64,000 nt of DNA from Xiphias gladius (Eukaryota > Chordata > Actinopteri > Istiophoriformes > Xiphiidae), in NCBI RefSeq assembly GCF_016859285.1, contig NC_053421.1, forward strand, positions 5,259,100 to 5,323,099, given 5' to 3'. Shown here piece by piece: positions 37,135 through 50,300 of this stretch (positions are counted from its first letter, which is position 1; each line of letters opens with the position of its first letter). The notes below the pieces were generated by a model, which was not told where the DNA came from, made no database searches, and saw nothing but the letters and a program-made list of their open reading frames with translations. The translations under genes were made by a program, and so were the position numbers.

Positions 37135-39180
37135 AATCTCAATACCTTAAGTGCTGCACAGACGCTGTTTTTAATTTAACATCCTTTCCTCCACTAAACT
37201 AACAACAGCTTATAGTTTAGCCTGCATTTTCTGTTACTCCCTTGTAAAGGGGACATGTTATTTTGGGAGTTTTGTCCTTCATAAAAAACAAGCTTTGAGT
37301 AAAACAGAACTCTGCGTCCACTGACTGTCTGAAGGTTTACTGGAAGTATTTAAAGGTTCCCAAAATGCAGCCACGTGAAAAGCGATAAGGTTGGGAATGC
37401 TGGTGTTTCTCCCTGTGTGACCCGCAGACTGCCGACACATTTTTCGACAGTTCACTCTCTCGCCACTCCTAACAGAAGACAGCCCACTGATTTGGTCACT
37501 GTCCTTTTGATCTGTGTAGGCTATGATAAAACCACTGTGCCAGTTCTGCAAGTATTTGATTCTGGCTCTACAATGTGGATGCAACACCATGCAGGAATCT
37601 TAATGTTACAGCTTTCTAGAAGTTAACTCAAACAGGGACCAGGCAAGACGATTCACTATTTCCTCTTTTTATTTTCGCAAAATGTAGTAGTTACAGAGGA
37701 GCCTTTGTGTTCTTGTCTGTATTTATGATTAGACTTTTTTGTTTTTTTTCCCTGGCTGTTAAATGAAACATCTTATGTATAATTATAAGGCCTGAGCTCC
37801 ACATTTTGAAGCATTTTAGCACTAAAATGGACTTGTAACACGACCAATATTATCTGTAGATGGATGTGCAGATAGCTGTAGTCCCGCTGTGGGAGATGGT
37901 GCTTGGCAGCTTGGCAGCCACTGAGTTTGCACCTGTAGCCTAACACCCTCAGCGTGTGCTTTTGGTGCTAAGGTGGCTGTGGAAGCTCAGGCTTTGTTTA
38001 GTTCTGTGGAAAGCTTGTGATGATATGTTGGAGGGTGGGAGAGGGTTGAGGAGATTTCAGAGAGGTCTCTGGAAGGCCACAGTTGTCAAGATAATGCTGA
38101 AAGGCAATATAATAACATTAACCAATGGTCGGTCAATTCTGTGAAATTGTATAACGGAAATGTTTTTGTCCTTTTCAAAGGTGATTTATTCAGACTGATG
38201 GTCTCGCCTCACTGAGTAAGAGAGAGCTTTGATATCTTTCTTTGTTAATTCATGGTGCCTTTAAGAAGCTGTTTGTGTTGTTTATCTCTCTCTCCACTGT
38301 GTCTTCAAGACTCCAAACAGCAACTTAGTCTAGGTTACAGAATGTCTGTCTGTGTCGGAGGGATGCTCATTTACATACAAAACATACTGTGGTAGACATG
38401 GTAAATGAAGACTTTTCAATTGCCTACCAAAGACAGCACTCAGGCTTTTGTTAAATCTTATACCTTTGACTTGTCACCTCTACACACAGTGTGGTGCAAC
38501 CTTTTTACAGCATGGGGATGAATGAAGACAAGACCCAGGATTACACAGACCGCTGTTTCCTACATGCTTCACAAATGCTACGCAAATAACTGAGGCCACA
38601 CAAGGGCCCAAGGCACCTGTACTGTTACCTGTATTTCTTATTACACTGATGTTCTGCAATGCACAAGGTTAATAGGGATACATAGGTTTGTTATGGGTTA
38701 CCTCTCCTATTGATTTTCCTGTGATTCCTGTTTAAGTTGTCAATAGGTGCTGCTGAGCAGACTTCAAGTCAAATTCTGCTTTCAGAGCGTTTGCTTAAGC
38801 CTGTCTTTACTGCTCAGTGGTCAGCTTTATTGAGGCCACTGAGTCGGCTCAGGTGAACCTCTACCAGGTAGGTAAAAGCATCCTGAATGGTATTTAGACC
38901 CAGGCCTGTTACTGAATAAACACTGTTTGGTTCGGCGGTTGAGGCTACATGCTGCAGCCCTTTTGCGTTGAAGCCAAATGTTGATTCGTTCTTCCACTCT
39001 GGTTCTGTTTCTCATTCTTCACCAAAACTCCCCTTTCTCAATCCTAATTTGAACACTAGTGCCAGACATAATTTGTAATTTGTGCAGAATGGCATAAGGT
39101 GTTTGTATATTTGTTTGGTAATTTGCTTTACTATATGCGTGTAAATGCATATCAGAAAAATAAAAAAATTATATATATAT
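37135..39180 (+). other. rnf19a: rnf19a 3'UTR with poly(A) signal
   Basis: About 2 kb without convincing coding frames. AATAAA is at 39159-39164, followed by an AT-rich stretch. The end faces spag1 tail to tail, with about 1.5 kb between this signal and the spag1 stop. Confidence 0.7.
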
Positions 39181-39283
39181 GAAATGTTGTCATCTTCAGT
39201 TTTTCTTTAATGGTCTGTTTTTATAACATTGACAATTATTTAAACCGATCATAGCATAAAGAAGAAAATCTCTATTTTTCCAG

Positions 39284-40668
39284 TTTATTGAATAGCCCTC
39301 TGTTAATATTGTACACATTTTTACATATCTACTGAAATATAAATGAAAACCACAATGAGGAGAAACTAAAACGTGTTGTTGTTGCGTCTTGCCTGACAAC
39401 TTGTCATCCAGAGCTAAATTTGGTACATTCCTGTAGTGCAGATAGAAAAACAAAAAATTGGTCTTCAATTTTGGATGACTGGAATATTCAATAGTTAAAT
39501 ACTTAACATGGATAGAATATCTTTGAATTAGCAAATAAATTACACATTTTAAACAATTATGTGCATGTAGCTAATTGAATATCTCTAATTTATTATGCAA
39601 ATCCAAGCCATTTGACAATTTGATAAAAGCTACTGAATGACACAAAGACACCCTCTCTTTAGGAATATCTGTACAAACATCTCAAAGATACTGCTTCTCT
39701 CCAGTGTACACTGGCTGAACTGCTGTGAGATGCAGATGTGCATTGCCTGGCAGGCTAATTTGGTTTAAAAAAAACAAAAAAAAATAGGGTGAATGACTGT
39801 CATTCCTTGCGGAAAAGACACAAACACCAGCCTTTTATGAGTTCACTTTACATTAGAACATAGATATGCTAATTGCATAGCTGAATGAACAAAAGAGCAT
39901 GGGAGCCATCTAAGGTTACAAACTGTAACCTTCTCATACAGAAGTGTCAGTAGGTACCAGTCCAACAGATACTGTTAACCATACTGCATAGAACAGCAAT
40001 AAGATGTCATGCAGGCCTATTTCTCCCCCAAAGATAAGACGGTACATATGGTCACAATAAATCTGTTTAAGTTACTTTATCTTATGGTTTGTCCCGCTGC
40101 AAGGAACAGCTTAATTATCTCAGTAGCAAATGAACTTCATTTGTTGCCAGATAATATTCAGGATGCACTGAATATAATTTCTGATCTTGGCTAGTGTCTT
40201 ACAGCAGCTCATTCATCAAATGGCTGATATCAAAAGACTGACAGGGTTCAAGGAGCAGATCAACTGAGCACAGTTCTGGGAACGTGAGCTTGTCCTGAGC
40301 ATAACACCTGAAGGGAACACTTGCCTGTAGCCTTAAATAACTTTGTACATTGGACACTACTTATCATTACACTTCAGTGAAAGGTCCATAGTATCCCACT
40401 GTCTGCCTGTTGTACAATGCAAGTCGTTATTAGTGGTACAAAAGTAAATCTGCATAGCAAAATGTTTTCGAGAGAACAATTCAAACATACAGTGATCATT
40501 TACAGTACAGATCAGTAGAGAGAATGTGACCCAGGTCTACTGTATTGCTCTGGGGCACATTCTATAGCTTCCTGCCTTCGTTTACTTAATTCTTGTGCAG
40601 TGTTTTGCATAGATCCAAGAGTTGTAGTAGAGCAGCAGTACATGCAACAGGGAGCAGGGGCAGGAGAG
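39284..40668 (-). other. spag1: spag1 3'UTR, end uncertain
   Basis: On the - strand, poly(A) signals AATAAA occur at 39594-39589 and 39289-39284. Which is used cannot be told. Either would leave only 100-400 bp to the rnf19a signal. Confidence 0.45.
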
Positions 40669-41344
40669 TCAGATGTATTTGTTGGCTAGGTTCTGAACAT
40701 CGTTCTTAGTGAACTCTGCGCTCTCCGTGGATGACAGATGTTCAAACAGATGAGTTAAGTGGCGACGCTCGTCCTTCTCCAGCAGCATCAGAACAGTCTG
40801 CGGAAACAGCACATTGTCATTTATCACCAAAACATCAGCTGCCTGGAACCAAGTGGACAGATTACTTACAAAATAATATTAGTGATTTTTAGGAAGCAGT
40901 AGTGGCTGTGCAGAAGGATTTTCTCATATGTGATGTTAAAAATCAAACTTCAACTTATCTTTTCAGATTGATTTTTGAGCCACAAGCCCTTGTCTGAAGG
41001 GGAAGTAAACGCCATCTTACCGAGAACCTCTCAGCGGTGTGCAAATGGTTGAGGTGTTGGTAGACCAGGTTGGGGTCTTTCTCCAGGAGGTGGGAGTCCA
41101 GCACCTGCACGATGAAGCTGATGGTGTGTCCGTCCAGCTGGGTGCTCAGGTACTGTGGAAGCATCTCCGGGGCCGTGGAGGCCAGCAGGTCGGCTCCGAC
41201 CGCCGTGTTTCCGCTACAGCAAGCTGCGTTAAGAGCCTGGCCGAACTCATAGACATTGGTTGGCTGGGGGTTGACGGTTATGTCATCTCCTCTGCAGCAG
41301 CCCTCTGAGTTAGGAACAGCTGTCGTTTCCTCATCACCTTCAAC
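40669..41344 (-). CDS. spag1: spag1 last two exons, RPAP3_C domain
   Basis: Exon 41344-41021 encodes an acidic linker, then NVYEFGQALNAA, LLASTAPEMLPQYLSTQLDG and LLEKDPNLVYQHLNHLHTAE. Exon 40797-40669 supplies the final helices. This is the monkeytail (RPAP3_C) fold that contacts RUVBL-type ATPases in RPAP3 and SPAG1. Confidence 0.92.
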
Positions 41345-44300
41345 CTGAGGAAGATCAACAAAAGTGATACAAGTGGATTTACAGGGGAAAGACATGAGGG
41401 AGGGTTTGTAGGAGAGGCTCTAAACTTTGAGGAGAGACAACAGCGCCTCCTTTCTGTGCATGCTGCATCCATGTAAAGACGCAGAGAGACAAAAAGAAAG
41501 CAGACAGGTATGATTAAGCACATCTGGCAAGTGTCAGTCAATTATTCACAGCCTTTGGATCTCTGGTTTGCTGCTGGGCAGATAGTGTACAGATTGGCTT
41601 GTCTGGGATTGAAATTACTGTTTAAAAATTTATACAGTCCTGGTTAAAATTATTGGCTCCCCAGAATTTTACGTACAGAATTTAGAATATCTTCAGAAAA
41701 AAAATATACCAATTTTTTTATAATCAAAATTTTGATAAAATGCCAAAAGTTACTGAACAAAAAATAAAAAAAAACAAAATTTGCATAATAGTGAAATAAA
41801 CACAAAATGTATCCAAGAAATGGAAATCAAATATTGTGCAGAAAGTTCGTCCCAACACTTTTGCAGAAGTTCCTACAAATGTGTTGCACTTTTAGGCTGC
41901 TTTGCTTTCACCTACTGTCCAATTTGTCCCAAACCAGCTCCATGTGGTTTAAGTCTAGAGACTGTGCTGGTCTTCCGTCATTTGAAGCCGCTGTCTAGTT
42001 GTTTTCTTATACTGTTTGGGTCATTATCTTGCTGTAGGATGAACCCTGACCATCCAGTCTGTCTTCCTTTGTTACTTGCCCTTTTCTCACCATTCTGATA
42101 GCAATGTACAGTCCTACTTCTTGCAGTACAGTATTGTCCTAATAATGCATCAGAGAGTGTCGGAACACATTTTTTTTCCAATGCTGTCTTCTTACAGACA
42201 GAGGGTTTGTAAGTCATCAACAGGAATTATTTGTGTTAACTTTCGAAGCTTAAATTACTTACGCTCTAAATTAACCAATTTCCTACTCCCTGAAAAAGGC
42301 CTGTTTTCTATGAAATTTACATAATTTTTCAGTTTTTGGTGACCAAAGCTTTTTTTTTTTTTTAACCTTTGGGAGTTTTCCACTGACTTTTGTACCAATA
42401 AGGTTATTCACTGGACTTGAACTACTGAAATTTCAATAAAAACTTGAAAAATTGGGGTGTTGGAGAACTTTCGACCAGTAGTGTATGTGGGGGTTGATGA
42501 GAGTGGGGAGACTCAATCATACTATCTATGTGTGCCTAAAAAACCGGAGCAATATCTCTAAGTAGCTAAAAGCTGCAGTTATAGGTGTCAATTTGCATTA
42601 GGTTGTAAGTACTAATTTCATTCAGTGTTAATCTACAGGTTTTAATGGTTGAAAGAGTGAGGACTCAAATAGTATATTTTTAATCTGTGTGATATGCAGA
42701 ACATTTTTTTCTTAGTTTTACAACCATTTTTGAGGTGCACATATCCTGAAAAGAGTCTTTCTGGGTCCCAAGGCTCCATGTGTCCTGCAGTTCCCACTAT
42801 GGCCACTAAACCATAATCACCGCCCAGCACTGATCAGTGGCTTGAGCCATGCTCCCTCCATCAATGTTTGGGAGACCTTCCTCCCAAACATCTATCAATT
42901 AGCTATATTGCTTATCCTTTTGAGGGTCGCTGGAGGACTGGAGCCAATCCCAGCTGTCCCTGGATGAGAGGCAGGGTACACCCTAGACAGGTTGCCAACT
43001 TAGAGTTAATTACATATTTACATTTACTCATTTGGCAAACACTTTTATCCAAAGTGACTTACAAGTGAGGGACAACACTGAAGTTTCAGTACAGTAGGAG
43101 ACCCTGAAGTAAGTACTAAATACTAAATCTGTTCAATAAGACAATGCGCAAGGAGATCAGGTAAAGAAAAGCACATTGAAAGTGCACAGTAAGTGCTACT
43201 TAGGCATGTTAGAGTGTTGGAGGTGTTAGGAGAGGAGGTACCCTTGGAACAGATGAGTCCTCAAGAGCTTCCATAAGATAGAGAGGGACGCCCCTGCTCT
43301 GACATTTGATAGCTCGTTCCACCATTGGGGAAACACAAACAAGAACCGTGTGGACTGTGGATTGCCTTGTGTGCAGGCATGGCAAGGTCAGGCGACATTC
43401 CTTGGAGGAATGCAGTGGCCGAGAAGGAGCATAAGCCTGCATGACTGAGTTCAAGTAGATGGATGCAGACCCAGAAGTCACTCTGTAGGCAAGCACTAGT
43501 GACGTGAATTTGACTCGGGCGCCAATGGGTAGCCAGTGGAGGTCAATGAGCAAATTAACTTAACCTGCAGGTCTTTGGAGTGTGGAAGGAAGCCAGAGTA
43601 TCCAAATACTACGGCTGGCCGGCAGGTTCAAACCCAGAACCTTCTTGCTGTGAGATGACAGTGCTAACCACTGCACCACCATGCTGCCGCAACTCCTCTC
43701 ATACACATGTAAACAAATCCAACAGACAGGAAAAGGACAATTTGCTCTTTCCATGTGAGCACTGCACAAGGTCTGACTCCAACCCTGGTTGAAATATAAT
43801 TCCAAAGGGTATATGTGTTTCTACCTCTCTGATGGGGACAGTCTTCCTGTGCTTGGCTGGTGAGGCGGTGGCCAGACTCTGTCTAAGCAGCACTGTGACC
43901 TCCTCCAGCTCCTTCTCAGCCTCCTGCACGTTGGGATCCTGCTGCAGCACCTCCTGTAGGTCAGAGCTGCACGCCAGATAGTCCTGTTGAATGCAGAGAC
44001 AAAATACTGCTTTATGTATGAAACTGATATGTTTAAGTGACATTTTACACAGAGTTGAAATACTTTAGGGTTTTTTACAAAATAGAGGTATTGCACACTT
44101 AAACATGTTTTTTGAGCTGTAAACGCAATGATATGACTGTACTGTGAATGAAACACATCAATGCTGGTGCTGATCTGAGATTCATCATTCACAGGAGTTC
44201 CCACTACTTTTTGCTAACCTTCTACTTATTATTTTTCAATTTTGTGGTTCTGACGGCCATAGAAGCACCACGGGGCTGCATTCATTCCCTCATAAGACTC

Positions 44301-47300
44301 AGCAGTGGTTGCGGATGGCGGCAGGTCCCTCGATATTTTTCAGAGTGTGCTATTCTAACTACACGTTTGACTCTGAGAGCTTCGGCTTCAGGAATTACAG
44401 GGGCTGGAGCCAGCGGATCGAATTGATATGGTTCAGGGACAACATGGTCCTCCACACACAATGTCCGCTACAGGGGATTCTGGAGGGGAAAAGACCTCAA
44501 ACCTCAAAAGAGCCTTCGGGCATAGATGCCTTGCGATTCTATGTTGCTATCGATGTTTTCTCTGGCCTGGGGATATCACTGAGCAACTCCCGCCTCACAC
44601 ATCCACACCCCCGTCTCCCTCTCAGCCCATTGCCCACTTTTTAGCATTTTTTAAAATTATGGAGGGGGTGGAGTTAGGCTCAGAGCTGGGGCTGAAGTTA
44701 CACTTTAAATTATATGCCCCTTTCACACACAATTTAGGATGGATGTATAGATTTTGCTCCAGCCCTCCTTTTAAGGGAACATAGTCCCTTGTGGCATTAG
44801 CCACTAATAGCCAGCTCTGTTCACCTTGAGGCCTTTATTGGCCAGGGCTCTTCTGTAGAAGGCTTTCTTATTGGTTGGCTCCTGTTTCAGTGCTGCATCA
44901 CAGTCCTGCTTGGCCTCAGTAAACCTCTCCAGCTTCAAGTAGCACAGGGCTCTGCAAACACACACACAAATGTTATTTGTGATTTTTATTTTCGTCATTA
45001 ATAGCCACTGTAGTCCTAATTAATGCATGGCTAAAAGGTATCATGAGTTTGTGACTCATCAACTGTGAATCAGAATTGATAATAATTGCTAAAGGCATGA
45101 AAATCATTTTCATATGAAATGCGTGAGACAAGAGACAAAATGTACATGTTTGAAATTAGCTCTAATATCTTTTTTTCTTGTTTTCTTCATGAATGTGTTG
45201 TCGGTAATTTCAGTCCAATGGGTCTCAGCAGCTGTGTAGCAGTAGCAAACGGGTCTTTGCTCTGGCGTGGCCAAACACACAAGCTCTTTCTGCAGCAGAG
45301 CTCAATATACACACGCAAACACAAACACACAATAGGAAATTTTTCATCAGCATCACAGTTTCCTCTGTGACATGGTCAACAATCTACCTACTATTGTGAT
45401 AAAGACACACAGAGTGTGGGGCAGTAGGAGACAGCAAATGAAGTCAGACCTGCCTCCTGCAAGCGCTATGCTTGCTCTATTTTTCACTCTAAGATAACAT
45501 TATAGTGGCTATAGGTAGAGTTGTGATAAACAAGCAGCTGTTTCCTGAGCACTGGCCATTCTGTTCTTACCAACAATAGATGCTAATTTACTACCGGTGA
45601 CAGACTGACGACCGCTTTGGATTAGCTATAGAGCTGAATGCACTGCCTGACGGGTCACAGCTGGGGATAATTAGTCTTTTTTAATTTACCCAAACCAATG
45701 ACTGGATTTTTCTGGGTGTTTTCTGACATACCCTGCTTTATGAGGAAACAAACCATGAGAGGTATAGAGTATCACAAAACAGTGAGGAACATAAAGTTAA
45801 AGAGACCACAGCAGTGTCTGTGAGACTGAAGCCTCTAACCTGTTGGTGTAGATAGCACACTCTTCTGGCTTTAGATTAAGGCATTCAGTGTACTTTCCCA
45901 GTGCATCCTGGTATTGGCCCTTCTTCACGAAGTCGTTCCCTTCTTGCTTCAAAGCTGTAAAACGAATTTCTGCTTTCCTTTCTGGAAGACAAAGTAAAGT
46001 GGTGATTACTTGTTAGCGCATGTTTGCATAAAGACCAGTTCAACTCTCCTTTCTGTTGAAGTCATGAATCCACAGTGACGCTTGCAATAAATGTGAACGT
46101 GTGGCAGTTGTCTGTGCTATAGAGCATGATGCTTTAAACCCTTGAAATTAATGCTATGCTAGCTGGACATGAGGAATGAGAGTTAAGTCAGCAATCAGTC
46201 ACAGTGTGGACTAAGGGCTAATCAATCCGCTGCAGTGTCTTCTGGGAGAAAAATTTTGCCAGCAGGTCTATTCTTCCATTACAGTTTAAAAACAATAGCT
46301 GTAGCATAGCCTTGGGAATCAAGAAACTGCATGGTCAGTGAACAGAGGTAACACGCTTCTCTTCTATAAAAATTAGGCCTTTAATATCCTCCTTCTATCT
46401 CGGGGGGAGTGACGGAGAAAGAGGAACAAAGAGGATTTTAGTGGTCAAAATTTAGAGTCTATTCTATCCTGTATGTTGATATAAAGCAGTAGTAGAAGAC
46501 GTATCTAGATCGTTTAGTGCAGTAGAAGTAGCAATACTACAACGTAGAAGAATGAAATGAATGAAAAGTAAGTGTCCTATGCAGAAAAAATGGTCCCAGT
46601 GAATGCTACATTGTTATATGTTGTATTAGATAATAATTACAGATGCATGTACATTATTTTTATAATCAATATAATCATTTTACTGTTGTAGTTGGTTGAG
46701 TTGGAGCTAATTTTAATTATTATATGAAACATTGTGTAGTCTAATCTAACCACCTGTAGGTGTGAATGTGAGCTTGGATTGCTGTCTGTCTCTGTGTGTC
46801 AACCCTGTGATAGACTGGTGACCTGTCCAGGGTGTACCCTGCCTCTCACCCAGGGACAGCTGAGTTGGCTCTAGACACCCTGTGAACCTCAAGGATAAGC
46901 AGGTATAGCTAATAGATGGATGAATGAATGAATGAATGAATGAATGAATGAATGAATGGGTACAGGTTTTTAAGATAGTACTCTAATTAAAGCTTTTCAC
47001 ACCGGCATTTCTCAACTCAGGAATAAACATGGGCTTCAGAAAGAACAGGGCTATCTTGCCCTTGTGTCCCGCTTGTATGTATTGATCCAGAGGTTACTTT
47101 AAGATCAATGTGAAGGATTTACATCCACACACTATCACACTGTCACATGCGACATGTCGAGACTTTATTGCACAAAGAATTTTACACAGAATATTTCTAG
47201 GCCCACTTCACATCAGTAGGTGTAGTCCTGTGTTTCTGTGGATAACCCAGAACAGGTTTTATGACATTTTTTAAACACAAACCTGCTTCCCTCGCGGCCT

Positions 47301-50300
47301 TCTCTGCTCGAGCCTGGAGAACTTCTGCACTGGGTGGCTCCTCTCTGCGATGCCGCTGAGCTGACAGAGGCACAAGGGGAATCTCTGGAAGTTTCTCTCT
47401 CCACTCTGGACCGTCCTGCTCAATCAGTAGCCTTGTGATCCTGGAGGAGGACACAGCTCAGTTGATACATGGATGTTACACATGAACACACATACAAATG
47501 GAATATACTATACACAGTCCCACTTAGACAAGATATTAGAAAGGCTCACAGAAAATAAGCATTAAAGGTATATGGAACTAACACCAACATTACTTTGTAC
47601 ATATAGTATAGGGTTCGGGATTAAAGCTATGACACTCCTGAACACAAAGCTACCAAGTGAGTTTCTGTACTGCGTAACAGAGAGAGGACAAGCAGTCTGA
47701 GAGCCATAATTAGCCTCTAGCTGGAACTGCGTTTGTACACTAGGTAAATCCGTTAGCCACTAATTACAATGTGTGTTTGTTCATTTGATTTGTTTTAATT
47801 TAGTCTTCTGATTATGTTACAATCCATTTTTTTAATTTAAAATTTGTTTAAAAAATATTGTATAAGGCAGATAGAGCAATAAAATTGTATCATGTTCCTC
47901 GTTTTATTTCCTTATCTAAGACACCTAATGGTATTATGTGTCACCCAATTACAATGGACAGTGAAAGACACTTTTGTCATAGATCTCTTTCTCTGTAAAG
48001 TAAAAGGGTAGTCACAATCATCAGTTGATGTTCCAATTTAATATTCAGCCAAATGCTGGCTTTGTGTTGCCATCAGACCATTCAAAAATGTGAATATGAA
48101 TTTTAAACCTCCTACAGTCAAGTCTGTGAAGGCTAATACCTGTTGACGCTGTCGTGTGCTGCCTGCACACTGATGTCTATCTGCAGGACGGTCTTGTAAT
48201 CCACATAGGCCTTCCGGTAGCGCTCCAGGGACTCATAAGCCATGGCCCGGCGCAGGAGGGGCTTTAGGGAGAATGGCTGCAGCTCCAGAGCTCTGGTTGG
48301 TATAAATAGATGGGATGAGACAGGAGCAAAGGATCAAGTCTGCTGCCTTTCCTATAGTTGCTAGTTTCTGATAGTACTGTCACTAAGTGGAATCACTATA
48401 TGTGACAGATATTAAAGTGGATCTGTTCTTCTGTATCTGCAAAGTATATAGTAAGTATGGGTGTATAGTTAGTATTGAGTAAACTATCACACAACCTACT
48501 TTTTTCTCCTTGCCTTAGAAATTGAATCTGAAGCAATCAAAATAAGTATTTAAAAGCTTTCAAGTGGGAGGTTCCCTCAAGTTATCTTGTGTTTTCTGCT
48601 TATAAAACCTTCTAAAACTTCTAATGAGATTAAGTGAAATCCCTTACAACACACCCCAGTGCAAATCCCCTCATAAAATGATAGTGACCTGCTACTGAGG
48701 TATACTAAATCATAAGACTCTAAGATTTCCATGGCAAGACCCAGTGTAAATTGTGAAATTTGGGTTGACACCCACAGCAAACATTACTTCTCCCTCATCT
48801 TGCTGTATGCAGTGAGACAAGACCAGTAAATAAATGTTCTCACCTTGTGCAGTCCTGTATGCAGTCTTGACTGTTGCCATCTTTCAGGTAGCAAGCTGCT
48901 CTGTTAGAATACAGAATACATAGATCCTCTGGACTGTCAATCCCTGCACAAAAAGAGACAAATATCATAAACGCAAAAATGTCATACTTAGGTAAGGTAA
49001 GATTCTTGATAGGTTAAACCAAAGTTCCTTAAACTCTTTATGGGATCTAAAACAAGCAGCAGGCCTACATTTTCTTCCACTAGTACTCCTTTTTATTGTT
49101 TTTTTACAGGAGTAGCACAGTGAGCTGATGTTCCTGGACAAAATTTCTCATTTGGTTTTAGGACTGGCAAATTGAAAACAAAACGTAGATGAAGCCCAAG
49201 GAAAAGCTTGTCAAACAACTTTTTCGGACATTTTGTCTGGAAAGTTTAACAACTTGCTCATATAGACTGCACATTTTATTAGCTTTTCCGTCTACTTGCC
49301 TAACAGATATTTCAGTTTTCATTATCAGGCAAATCAGATAGGCCTATACTGCATATTACAGACAGAGCAATGTTCTTCTGCCACACTAAATACAGTCAGT
49401 TTAGCATGCCACTTTATCAGATGAAATCAGATTATGGATGATGACACCGTGTGGCATTGATGATGTCTCAGCAACTGCCCACACTTAGTAAAGTTACTGT
49501 GACAGTAGAGCATGTCCAGTATGTAAGAGGTATAATCTAGGGCATCTACATACATACCCAAACACGACTTTGAGACTGAAAAAGACAGTTTGAATGTTAA
49601 TATTACAAATTTATCTTTAAGTTTCTTTTTTGAAATGTCCCTTTTTGACAGACCACTGACATTTTGCACATTTAAGTGGGTTAATAGGGTTAACACAGTG
49701 TATTTTCATATCTGTCCTGAGCTGTAATCTGCGTGACATGTAGCCTTTACTACATCAGTCAGATGATGGACCATGGATGATGTCCACGTCCCATCACTTT
49801 CACATCCACTGGCACAGTGGCTAGCGAGTAAATTATGGCAGTCCATAGAGAGACAGAGAAAGTATGTTTGATGGTGCATGAGGCCTGACAAGCAGTGGTT
49901 TTCTCTCCCTTAATGAATCACTCACTCTCTCCCTCTCCGTGAGAATTATAGCTGCTGTCCCACAGATTCTATTTCACAGTAAGTGGTTAGCAGTCATGTG
50001 ACCTGGACAGACCTGAGCTGAGAGGCTTAGCACCAGGCAGAGGCTAACACAGAAACACTGTCCGTATAAACCACAACAACCACACTGTGACGCATCTCTG
50101 TGGGGAGAGAGTCACTAAATACATCAACAAACAGCCTAACATTTTAACTCTTGTATAGTTCTTTTTGAAATCTTTGTAACCATTTAAAGACTGTATGTAC
50201 ACGAATCCTGATGGAAGATATTTCCGTTGTTTAGGTATTCAGAAGATAGATCATTTTGATATATTTTTTTACGTTCTGTACTATCCTGCAGTGTGATTGA

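Noticed and set aside
41039-41308. 89-codon + strand frame over spag1 exon 41021-41344
   Set aside because: Antisense shadow of the RPAP3_C exon.
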